51,145 bases of DNA from Aquimarina sp. RZ0 (GTDB lineage Bacteria; Bacteroidota; Bacteroidia; Flavobacteriales; Flavobacteriaceae): assembly GCF_008370685.1 (NCBI RefSeq), contig NZ_VTZU01000050.1, positions 1 through 51,145 on the forward strand. The letters are read 5' to 3'. The notes beneath the pieces are model-generated. The model was not told where the DNA came from, did not search any database, and saw nothing but the letters and a program-made list of their open reading frames with translations. Every line of letters starts with the position of its first letter. Position 1 is the first letter of the stretch. Positions 1-7,027 of the stretch are shown here, in pieces. A program made the translations under genes and the position numbers.

Positions 1-50
1 AAGTAGTTTATCTTTTTTTAGAGCACAATAATATTTCTCCTTGTTCCTCA

Positions 51-881
51 TCAGTTATCTTTTCTCTGTACTGCAATCATCATATGCGGGCTAAAGGATA
101 AGAGGTTACTGTCATTCTCTGTTACCTCTATAAGTTCTAGTAATGTTTTTCGCCCGTTATCATTCCACATATTAGTAAAATAATCTTTATCCAACCAAAC
201 CATTCCTTCTACTGCATATATATTAATATGGATTAAATCTTGATCTGTAAACTCTTTTTTTAGTTCTTCAGGTTTATGGTAATATGCTTCTGCCAAAAGC
301 CAGGGAAACTCCTGCGGTGGATTGTGGATTCCGGTTATAAGTTCTTCTTTACACATTTCAAAAAATGGTTTTTTATGAATGAGTCCATTTAAAAGACCTA
401 CCAGAGTTGATGCTGTATAATTAATTGCAAAACCCAAAATAATTCCGCCATTCTTAAGAACACGCTTCGCTTCTTTTATAGTTTTGTCTCTATCCTCTTT
501 TTTCTGAAGATGATACAGCGGTCCGTGAAGAATTATTAAATCTGCAAAATTATCCGGGAACTCCAGTTTTCGAGATTCACCCAAGTAAACAGAAAACGTA
601 TTATTCAGTTTAGCAGCTCTCTTTTGAGCTATTTTTATATGTTTAGAAACTGGTTCTACCAAATGTACCTCGTGCCCTTTTTCAGCCAACCACTCAGAAT
701 ACTTACCAGTTCCTCCTCCAACATCAATTATTTTTGAACATGAAAAAGGAATATATTTCTCTATGAGTGTTTTAATTCTTTCAAATTCAAACACACCCAT
801 TCCTTGATCAAGCCTGGTTTCTTCTGATGCATTACTATAAAACAATTCTATATCTTTACTTATTAATTGTTTATTATTCAT
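51..881 (-). CDS. Class I SAM-dependent methyltransferase
   Basis: A 276-residue protein with a class I Rossmann methyltransferase fold. Motif I is visible as IIDVGGGTGKYSEW at about residues 46-59, followed by an acidic residue at the end of strand 2 (HLVEP). A motif like IILHGPLYHL lies near the expected motif IV and RVLKNGGIILGF near post-motif VI. It should transfer a methyl group from S-adenosylmethionine, but the substrate cannot be read from the sequence. No signal peptide or membrane segment is seen, so it is probably cytosolic. It stands alone: the upstream 1 kb holds no gene and its downstream neighbour is off the window. The ATG at 879-881 is the only sensible start. Confidence 0.85.
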   Translation of the reverse strand: MNNKQLISKDIELFYSNASEETRLDQGMGVFEFERIKTLIEKYIPFSCSKIIDVGGGTGKYSEWLAEKGHEVHLVEPVSKHIKIAQKRAAKLNNTFSVYLGESRKLEFPDNFADLIILHGPLYHLQKKEDRDKTIKEAKRVLKNGGIILGFAINYTASTLVGLLNGLIHKKPFFEMCKEELITGIHNPPQEFPWLLAEAYYHKPEELKKEFTDQDLIHINIYAVEGMVWLDKDYFTNMWNDNGRKTLLELIEVTENDSNLLSFSPHMMIAVQRKDN

Positions 882-958
882 TTTTAATATTTAATTTATT
901 ATCGATTATTACATTTTGAAATGCTGAATTCATTTGCATGTGATGAATTAACTGACTT

Positions 959-1120
959 ATACGATTTGTGATTAAAAAATTCGTATAAATTCATTGAATT
1001 ATTTTTTCTTTATGCAAGGCAAAAAAATCAAGCATAGCTATAGCTACGGTTTATTTTTTAAACGAAGTAGAAAGGAAAAAGAAACGATGAATATGCGAAA
1101 TTTTTAGTTATAAATCGTAT
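959..1120 (+). repeat. 162-bp near-palindromic dispersed repeat, copy 1
   Basis: Begins ATACGATTTGTGATTAA and ends TTAGTTATAAATCGTAT. The two ends are imperfect inverted repeats and the complementarity runs through to a central TAGCTATAGCTA palindrome. Nearly identical full copies lie at 6672-6833 (opposite orientation), 14308-14469 and 50505-50663. No open reading frame is apparent inside. Confidence 0.95.
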
Positions 1121-1627
1121 TATTACCTAATCCCTCTCCAAAAAAACAACAAAATAACTCCAAATATCGTCAAAGGCTTTTCTAATTATAAAAAATATTC
1201 ATTCCTGATAAGACACCGGTTGATTCTGTTTCATAGCAGTATTCAAAAAAATTGGATATAACCTTATATATCTTAAAAATCAGAAGATTTTAACACATGA
1301 ATTACTCACCTTGTTGAGCACTTATCTTTTTAAAAAAGATGTAGATATATTTAGATACAATGTAACAGATTGTAAAGATAGAAATTCCACATAATTCTTT
1401 CCCGATTTATTTACTCCAAATATTAATTAGATAAGGAAGTGGTTTTAAACTTTTCTTCAATTCGCTATAAAAATGCTCTTTTTGACAGAATCAAAAAAGT
1501 TTGAATCACTTCGAAATTTTATTTATTCTGTTTTTTAATTCTAACAAAATTAAATAAACCTTTCTTTAAAAAAGATACCTGAAATTGCAGGTTTTGATAT
1601 ATTAGTCCAAAATAAAAAAACATACTA
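1121..1627. other. AT-rich gene-free stretch
   Basis: No convincing coding region, RNA gene or repeat was found between the 162-bp repeat and the palindrome at 1628. Several T and A runs are present. The stretch may simply be decayed intergenic DNA. Confidence 0.5.
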
Positions 1628-1643
1628 TGTTAGATATCTAACA
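1628..1643. promoter_or_regulatory. 16-bp perfect palindrome TGTTAGATATCTAACA
   Basis: A perfect 16-bp dyad about 300 bp upstream of the lipoprotein gene at 1941. It looks like a dimeric regulator site, but no regulator is adjacent and the distance is long, so a role is only inferred. Confidence 0.35.
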
Positions 1644-1746
1644 CTTATAATGCTGTTTTTTTAACATTAAACTAAATAAGTTGTTAATTAATTACGAAAT
1701 TCTCTTTTTTATAATTTTATTTAGACATTTCAATTCTTCCCTAAAC

Positions 1747-1805
1747 ACCTGTAAAACAAGACCTTTAAGACCTACAAGCATTTTAAATCAACACATTTTA
1801 CAGGT
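1747..1805. promoter_or_regulatory. 10-bp inverted repeat ACCTGTAAAA / TTTTACAGGT
   Basis: Arms at 1747-1756 and 1796-1805 are exact reverse complements separated by 39 bp, upstream of the gene at 1941. This could be a stem in a long 5' leader or a looped operator pair. There is no independent support. Confidence 0.3.
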
Positions 1806-1940
1806 ATTTTGAAAATTCTCCTCTGTAAGTATGAAATATTCCTGTCGTCTCAATACCCATCAGATAATATTTATTATATCTAAAAATGATTGGCCAATTG
1901 TTTTTTTTAAATACATACAAAAATTTAAAAATCACAAATC

Positions 1941-3281
1941 ATGAAAAATTTAAAAATCACACTCTTAAGCATCTTTGCTGCCTCACTATTTACAGCCTGT
2001 AGCACTGATGATTCTGTAGCAACAGAAGACCTACCAGTAGCAGAAAAATCTTTCAACTCACAAACTTTTAGATCCTTGAAAGAAGCCAAACTACTATTAA
2101 GAAGTATCAAACAAGACGGCGGAGTTCCATTTAATGTATTTAATCCTGCACTTAGATTTACCTCAGAACAAAACGTATTTCTACCTAGTGTATTAGGAAT
2201 TGATTATAGAATAGACAGATCTGTAGTTCCAGCAGGACCTACTGCAAGATTTCCTATGTTTCAGGGTTGGGAAACACTACCTGATGGAAACCGCAGAAAA
2301 TTATATTATGTAATCACAGAGGCTTCTAATAAAAAAATGGCTAAAAAACTTGGTGTTATTTTTGCGCCCAGAATGGCTGAGGCAATAGGATCTGGTGGTG
2401 AGCAAAACGCATATTGGACTCGTCGCGGACGACTTGTTTTTGAAGGTTCAGTAGATTTTTCACCTAAACGATCGCTAGTAGCGGGAGGACAAGACGGATT
2501 ATTATTCGGTTTTCCACCAGCAGAGGCTAATCCTGGAGCAATTGCAGATGCTAAGTGGTCTTCATATGTAGTTTTACCTAGTGGAGTCGTTATTAATGCG
2601 CAACCAGTAGCTAATAGCACAGGTATTCATGATAGAATCCCTCACCCTGATGGAAATGGCCCTGAACAGGAAGATGACTTAAATAACCCTAACTTAGCAA
2701 TCGATCAAGCATCTGTTGTAATGCAACTATTAGATGGATGGCAAGATGGCAAACCTTACTACTTCCATATTGTTACTGATACTTCAGACCCAGGACCTGC
2801 CACTATCGAACTAGGTGTTTTTGCTCCAAGATTGGCTGAGCTACCAACATTTGGCTTGTTCCCAGGAGGATCTATGTTACCTTTTAGCCCAACTGCTAAT
2901 GGGAGAACAACAGATACAGATGGTTTTGGAGTACAAGGTTTAAACACCGCTTCACTAAGTAACAGACAAGTACAAGACCCTACTAATACCTTCCCTATTG
3001 ATCCTAGCGATGAGCGATATGCTCCGATGTGGGACGCTCATATTACTGAATTTACAATCCCAGAAGCAGATCGTCCAATTTTAAGAAGTTTTGATCAGAT
3101 AAATGAACTTTTAACAGATGGAACTTTAATCCCTTTTAGAGGAAATGCAAACCCAAACCCTTTAGCAAACTCATTATCTGATTTGTTAACTGCAACTGGA
3201 GCAATCATTAACTGCCCGGTAATTACACAACCAAATGCAAGTGTAATTGGTACTCAAATTGGATTACCAAGAAATCGATAA
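1941..3281 (+). CDS. Secreted lipoprotein of unknown function
   Basis: A 446-residue protein with a type II signal peptide: a short basic start, a hydrophobic core and the lipobox LFTAC with Cys20, followed by Ser-Thr-Asp-Asp. It is therefore probably an outer-membrane or periplasmic lipoprotein. The body has no motif I recognise. It is rich in Pro, Gly and Asn, suggesting a beta-rich fold. Two related segments (FAPRMAEA near residue 136 and FAPRLAEL near residue 294) suggest an internal duplication. The gene is monocistronic: about 1 kb of gene-free DNA precedes it and a strong terminator follows. A function in surface binding or metabolism of extracellular material is possible but not shown. 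Confidence 0.8.
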   Translation: MKNLKITLLSIFAASLFTACSTDDSVATEDLPVAEKSFNSQTFRSLKEAKLLLRSIKQDGGVPFNVFNPALRFTSEQNVFLPSVLGIDYRIDRSVVPAGPTARFPMFQGWETLPDGNRRKLYYVITEASNKKMAKKLGVIFAPRMAEAIGSGGEQNAYWTRRGRLVFEGSVDFSPKRSLVAGGQDGLLFGFPPAEANPGAIADAKWSSYVVLPSGVVINAQPVANSTGIHDRIPHPDGNGPEQEDDLNNPNLAIDQASVVMQLLDGWQDGKPYYFHIVTDTSDPGPATIELGVFAPRLAELPTFGLFPGGSMLPFSPTANGRTTDTDGFGVQGLNTASLSNRQVQDPTNTFPIDPSDERYAPMWDAHITEFTIPEADRPILRSFDQINELLTDGTLIPFRGNANPNPLANSLSDLLTATGAIINCPVITQPNASVIGTQIGLPRNR

Positions 3282-3333
3282 TCAGAAGTTTAAATAAAAT
3301 AATTTAGGCCTTTTTACAGATCGCTTAATTTTT

Positions 3334-3371
3334 AAAAAAAGCTTAGTAAACATGTTTACTAAGCTTTTTTT
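3334..3371 (+). terminator. Rho-independent terminator after the lipoprotein gene
   Basis: A near-perfect palindrome with the stem AAGCTTAGTAAAC / GTTTACTAAGCTT flanked by A and T runs, 53 bp after the stop codon. The A-run makes it potentially bidirectional. Confidence 0.85.
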
Positions 3372-3577
3372 GTACATCCATATTTTATAATATAGCCGAA
3401 ATAAAATTTATATAGCCTAAAATTTTTGCTTTTTTCATCTAATTTATTGCACAAAATTCTATTCAAAAAGAACCCAGAAAGCAATAGATATAGCATTCAA
3501 TTCATCCCCAAAAAAAATAATATTATATTTGAATATCAGAAAACTTGATCTCTTTATAGTCAAAACAAATATCAGGA

Positions 3578-3611
3578 TTGTAAGCTTTGGAATAATTATT
3601 GACTAATTTTG
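3578..3611 (+). promoter_or_regulatory. Likely Bacteroidetes-type promoter of trxA
   Basis: TTG at 3578-3580 and TAATTTTG at 3604-3611 fit the -33 / -7 (TAnnTTTG) pattern with a 23-nt spacer. The -7 element ends 39 bp before the thioredoxin start codon. Confidence 0.5.
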
Positions 3612-3650
3612 TGAAATTAAAATAAACAAAAAGAATTTAAAACAATAAAT

Positions 3651-3971
3651 ATGGCACTAGAAATAACAGATGCTACTTTTGATGAAGTAGTCCTCAAAAG
3701 TGATAAACCTGTACTTGTTGACTTTTGGGCAGCTTGGTGTGGACCTTGTAGAATGGTTGGCCCTATCATAGAACAAATAAGTGATGAATACAACGGGAAA
3801 GCAGTAGTAGGAAAAGTAGACGTTGACGCAAATCAAGAATTTGCAGCAAAATATGGAGTAAGAAATATCCCTACAGTATTAGTTTTCCAAAATGGAGAAG
3901 TTGTAGGTCGCCAAGTAGGTGTTTCTCCTAAGAATACATATGCAGAAGCACTAGACCAATTATTAAAATAG
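3651..3971 (+). CDS. trxA: Thioredoxin
   Basis: A 106-residue cytosolic thioredoxin of normal family length. The redox motif WCGPC lies at residues 29-33, with Cys30 and Cys33 as the active dithiol. The cis-proline motif appears as NIPTVLVF. It reduces protein disulfides and is itself recharged by thioredoxin reductase, which is not in this window. A TAnnTTTG promoter lies just upstream and a strong terminator follows 18 bp after the stop, so it is probably transcribed alone. The next gene encodes a DUF58 protein, a neighbour pairing that I recall as frequent in Bacteroidetes. No anomalies are seen. Confidence 0.97.
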   Translation: MALEITDATFDEVVLKSDKPVLVDFWAAWCGPCRMVGPIIEQISDEYNGKAVVGKVDVDANQEFAAKYGVRNIPTVLVFQNGEVVGRQVGVSPKNTYAEALDQLLK

Positions 3972-3988
3972 TCTAAACAAATTATAAG

Positions 3989-4021
3989 AAAAGGCTTGAC
4001 TTAACTGTCAAGCCTTTTTTG
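3989..4021 (+). terminator. Rho-independent terminator after trxA
   Basis: The stem AAAAGGCTTGAC / GTCAAGCCTTTTTT closes on a short TTAACT loop and ends in a T-run. Confidence 0.9.
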
Positions 4022-4333
4022 TTCCGCCTAATAACAAAATTTTTAGATCAATATTTCTAACTCGTTATAATTTTTATAATTCTCTATAAAACATTCTTTT
4101 GCATATAAAATCACTTTTTTATTATTCTATAGTGATGTTATGTAACACAAAAAATCTTCTTCTTGGTAAGATTAAAAACATTAAGATCAGTTTTTGTCTA
4201 AAAATATTCAGTATAGAAGGTAGTCTCGTTTTATTTAAAACATAACTACAAAAGAACAATTTAAAATTGGTAATTTTAAAGACATAATATAATGTATACG
4301 ACGTTTACATTTTGTACCTAAAACCAAAGGGAA
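4022..4333. other. Gene-free AT-rich spacer
   Basis: The 312 bp between the trxA terminator and the DUF58 gene contain no coding region, RNA gene or repeat that I can support. It presumably carries the promoter of the DUF58 gene, but no clear TAnnTTTG box stands out. Confidence 0.5.
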
Positions 4334-5263
4334 ATGAATATCCAAAATGAAATCAATAAAACCAAAGGGTTTACTAATTTAGAATTACTGGCAAAACAAG
4401 TTGTTGAAGGGTTTATTTCTGGGATGCACAAAAGTCCTTTTCATGGGTTTTCCTCAGAATTTGCAGAGCACAAAGTCTACAATAATGGAGAAAGCACCAA
4501 ACATATTGACTGGAAATTATATGCTAAAACCGATAAACTTTTCACCAAGAGATATGAAGAAGAAACAAATCTAAGATGTCATATTATTATTGACAACTCC
4601 TCTTCTATGCATTATCCCGTAATAAAAGAACATCACCTGGGATCCTTAAATAAAATTAGTTTCTCTGTTCTGGCAACTGCCTGTCTGATGAATATCTTAA
4701 AAAAGCAAAGAGATGCAATTGGACTTAGCATATATAGTGATGCATACGACTACTACGCCCCAGAGAAAGGAAGCGAAAGACACCACCAGATGCTGGTCAG
4801 TAAATTAAGTGATATTGTCACAAATACACCAGATACTAAGCATACAGATACTTATACTTTTTTACATCAGGTTGCAGAAAAAATTCATCGTAGATCCTTA
4901 ATATTTTTGTTTACTGATATGTTTCAGTCCTCGTCCAGCCCCGAAAAATTATTTGAAGCATTAAGACATCTTAAGTACAATAAGCACGAAGTAATACTAT
5001 TTCACACTTTTGATAGTAGTAAAGAAGTTCATTTTGATTTTGATAATCGTCCGGCACGTTTTATTGATGTAGAAACTAATGAATTTGTAAACCTATATGC
5101 CGACAACATTAAAGAAAATTACCAAAAAGCAGTTGCAGAATATTTTCATGATCTTAAAATGAAATGCTCCCAATATAGAATAAAATATGTAGAGGCAGAT
5201 ATCACAAAAGATTTTGATAAAATACTTACAACATATCTAGTTGAAAGACAGAAATTTGTATAA
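4334..5263 (+). CDS. DUF58 domain protein (vWA-like)
   Basis: A 309-residue soluble protein of the DUF58 family. The diagnostic N-terminal region carries HIDWKLYAKTDKLFTKRYEEE at about residues 57-77. This is followed by a MIDAS-like DNSSS (Asp87, Ser89, Ser91) as in von Willebrand A domains. In Bacteroidetes such proteins often belong with MoxR-type ATPases and Bat membrane proteins in stress or envelope-associated systems. Neither partner is present here, so its role is open. It lacks signal peptide and membrane helices. The ATG at 4334 gives the family's normal N-terminus; the preceding AAAGGGAAATG could serve as a weak ribosome-binding context. Confidence 0.88.
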   Translation: MNIQNEINKTKGFTNLELLAKQVVEGFISGMHKSPFHGFSSEFAEHKVYNNGESTKHIDWKLYAKTDKLFTKRYEEETNLRCHIIIDNSSSMHYPVIKEHHLGSLNKISFSVLATACLMNILKKQRDAIGLSIYSDAYDYYAPEKGSERHHQMLVSKLSDIVTNTPDTKHTDTYTFLHQVAEKIHRRSLIFLFTDMFQSSSSPEKLFEALRHLKYNKHEVILFHTFDSSKEVHFDFDNRPARFIDVETNEFVNLYADNIKENYQKAVAEYFHDLKMKCSQYRIKYVEADITKDFDKILTTYLVERQKFV

Positions 5264-5300
5264 ACCCAAAAAAATTAAATCAAAAAAAACCTAAAAAACA

Positions 5301-5331
5301 TTTGTGAGTATTAAAATGAGACGTATATTTG
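5301..5331 (+). promoter_or_regulatory. Promoter of tRNA-Asp
   Basis: TTTG at 5301-5304 and TATATTTG at 5324-5331 with a 19-nt spacer match the Bacteroidetes housekeeping consensus. The tRNA begins 19 nt after the -7 box. Confidence 0.8.
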
Positions 5332-5349
5332 CATCCGCAATAAGGCAAT

Positions 5350-5423
5350 GGTCTGGTAGTTCAGTTGGTTAGAATACCTGCCTGTCACGCAGGGGGTCGC
5401 GGGTTCGAGTCCCGTCCAGACCG
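5350..5423 (+). tRNA. tRNA-Asp (anticodon GUC)
   Basis: The acceptor stem GGTCTGG pairs with CCAGACC. The D-arm TAGTTCAGTTGGTTA, the anticodon stem CCTGC / GCAGG with loop CTGTCAC and the T-arm GGGTTCGAGTCCC are all present. The anticodon GTC reads Asp. Discriminator base is G and no CCA is encoded. Confidence 0.97.
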
Positions 5424-5432
5424 CAAAATTGC

Positions 5433-5463
5433 AAAAGCTTCAACTAACATTGAAGCTTTTTTT
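5433..5463 (+). terminator. Terminator after tRNA-Asp
   Basis: AAAAGCTTCAA pairs with TTGAAGCTTTT around the loop CTAACA and is followed by more T residues. Confidence 0.85.
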
Positions 5464-5483
5464 GCAATTAACAAAGTTGTGTT

Positions 5484-5558
5484 GTCCTACGTCTATTACG
5501 TAGGTGGTTTGTAGTAAACCAATGAGAAGCTTTTCCTGAAAATGGAGAGGCTTTTTTT
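5484..5558 (+). ncRNA. Three consecutive hairpins ending in a terminator (candidate RNA)
   Basis: Just past the tRNA-Asp terminator three hairpins follow in a row. The first is CCTACGT / ACGTAGG (5486-5504) and the second GGTTT / AAACC (5506-5520). The third, AAGCTTTTCC / GGAGAGGCTT (5528-5552), includes two G-U pairs and runs into seven Ts. The last is a good intrinsic terminator. No clear promoter is seen directly upstream, so this may be a processed or read-through RNA rather than an independent gene. Confidence 0.35.
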
Positions 5559-5810
5559 AATTCAAGAATTCGCAATAATTGAAGATCCTTTTTATGGGAT
5601 CAAACTCAATTGTTGTGATTATGCAAATATTCTTGTTAGCCTAAAGAGGAAAAATTCTACATTTTTGACACCTGTAAACACTTTTATTTTAGCATTAAAT
5701 ACTTCTACTAGTACATTTCTTAATAATTTGTAGTAAAAAACTTACTTTATTTGCATTTATTGTTTTTTTAAAACGTTAAAAAGCTTTTTTTTTGGATAAA
5801 ATACACTTTT

Positions 5811-5844
5811 TTGTTTGGTAGAGTGAAAAATACTCGTATCTTTA
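5811..5844 (+). promoter_or_regulatory. Promoter-like site before the candidate small RNA
   Basis: TTG at 5811-5813 and TATCTTTA at 5837-5844 approximate the TTG / TAnnTTTG pattern with a 23-nt spacer. The final base of the -7 box deviates (A for G). Confidence 0.4.
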
Positions 5845-5849
5845 CAGTG

Positions 5850-5979
5850 TAATAATGAAATAGTTCTTTCATTTCCCCCAAGATGAAAGTTATTATAAAA
5901 AGTGAGTTTTAAGTTTAGAATAAGCCCCTAAATTAAGATGATTTGTGTGAAGAAAAAGAGCGTGGAGACGCTCTTTTTT
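5850..5979 (+). ncRNA. Candidate small non-coding RNA (~130 nt)
   Basis: A promoter-like site ends at 5844 and a strong intrinsic terminator (AAAGAGCGT / ACGCTCTTT plus T-run, about 5953-5979) closes the segment, with no credible gene between them. The 5' part can fold in two exclusive ways: ATGAAA with TTTCAT (5855-5872), or CTTTCAT with the downstream ATGAAAG around a loop containing CCCCC. The only frames inside are a 9-codon peptide and one that runs through the terminator. I do not recognise the family. Confidence 0.45.
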
Positions 5980-6027
5980 GTTTCAATACATTACAACAAA
6001 AAAATAATGCCTTATACTCCACTAGTC

Positions 6028-6528
6028 TTATAAAAATTCTCCCCAGTTCTTCCAGGCCTTCTGCACATATAAAATAATAAAACCAATAGATACTATAAAT
6101 TTTAGAAAAGTTCCTGCAAGAAAACCTATAAAAGACCCGAAAGCCGCTTTTAAGGCTTTTGAAGAATCATTATTGTCCTTTATTAATTCTCCAAGAAAAG
6201 CACCTGCAAATGGACCTATTATTATCCCAAAAGGTCCTAAAAAGATCAACCCTACAATAAGCCCTATAGAACTTCCGATCATACCATACTTAGTTCCTCC
6301 AAATCTTTTGGCACCTATTGCCGGCACAAGATAATCCAGTACCCAGACAAGTATTGATATTCCTAAAGTAATCCCTAAAAAAGTCCAATTCTGAGGAATA
6401 GCGTTTGTAAAATGAAGTACCAACAATCCAATCCAGGAAGTAAATGGTCCTGGTAATACCGGAAGAAAACTTCCTATAATACCAATAACACATAAAACAA
6501 AACCAAAAATTAATAATACTAAATCCAT
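6028..6528 (-). CDS. DUF456 family membrane protein
   Basis: A 166-residue integral membrane protein with a typical DUF456 layout. An N-terminal hydrophobic segment runs into the conserved GSFLPVLPGP motif at about residues 19-28. Later come LDYLVPAIGAKRFGGTKYG and glycine-rich helices (GPFGIIIGPFAGAFLGE), and a last transmembrane helix. About four or five membrane segments are expected. The family function is unknown. It stands alone in its orientation, next to the candidate small RNA on its 3' side. Length and start (ATG at 6526-6528) are normal for the family. Confidence 0.9.
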   Translation of the reverse strand: MDLVLLIFGFVLCVIGIIGSFLPVLPGPFTSWIGLLVLHFTNAIPQNWTFLGITLGISILVWVLDYLVPAIGAKRFGGTKYGMIGSSIGLIVGLIFLGPFGIIIGPFAGAFLGELIKDNNDSSKALKAAFGSFIGFLAGTFLKFIVSIGFIILYVQKAWKNWGEFL

Positions 6529-6671
6529 ATCTACATAATTAGACTACTATAATCACATTTTGTTACTCAAAACAACATAAAAAAAGTAATACCATTCTCG
6601 TTTTATCCTTCATTATTTATTGGCTCATTTTCAATTTTACAATATAAACCCGAGTTTCGATTATTAATATA

Positions 6672-6833
6672 ATACGATTTATAACTAAAAATTTCGCATA
6701 TTCATCGTTTCTTTTTCCTTTCTACTTCGTTTAAAAAATAAACCGTAGCTATAGCTATGCTTGATTTTTTTGCCTTGCATAAAGAAAAAATAATTCAATG
6801 AATTTATACGAATTTTTTAATCACAAATCGTAT
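6672..6833 (-). repeat. 162-bp near-palindromic repeat, copy 2 (inverted)
   Basis: Reverse complement of the element at 959-1120, same length and almost identical. It lies in the intergenic space between the DUF456 gene and the BlaR1-like cassette. Confidence 0.95.
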
Positions 6834-6861
6834 AAAAGATTAAAAACCTCAAACTAATGCG

Positions 6862-6886
6862 CTTGGGATTAATCGAAACTCAGGTT
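6862..6886 (+). repeat. Direct repeat left of the BlaR/BlaI cassette
   Basis: Contains CTTGGGATTAATCGAAACT, which recurs exactly at 9367-9385 in the same orientation. The following bases (CAGGTT versus AGGTT) are also alike. The pair brackets the M56 peptidase and BlaI genes. Confidence 0.75.
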
Positions 6887-6916
6887 GTAAGTGGTTAACA
6901 AAATTTTATTTTTTTT

Positions 6917-6980
6917 CAACTAAATAATTAGTTAATTCAAAAAAAATAGTATATTTGCAATTCAACTAATTATTTAGTTG
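6917..6980 (+). promoter_or_regulatory. Promoter with paired BlaI-type operators
   Basis: Two copies of one 16-bp dyad, AACTAAATAATTAGTT (6918-6933) and its reverse complement AACTAATTATTTAGTT (6964-6979), flank a TATATTTG -7 box at 6950-6957. The left site covers the -33 region and the right site the expected transcription start. This layout suits repression by the BlaI-family protein encoded downstream. Confidence 0.7.
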
Positions 6981-7027
6981 CACAAATAAGAGCCCTATTA
7001 GATTTATCAATATTTTAGAAAAATAAT

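Noticed and set aside
5542..5733. 63-residue open frame after tRNA-Asp
   Set aside because: It begins inside a terminator hairpin, has no protein-like features and lies in low-complexity AT-rich DNA.
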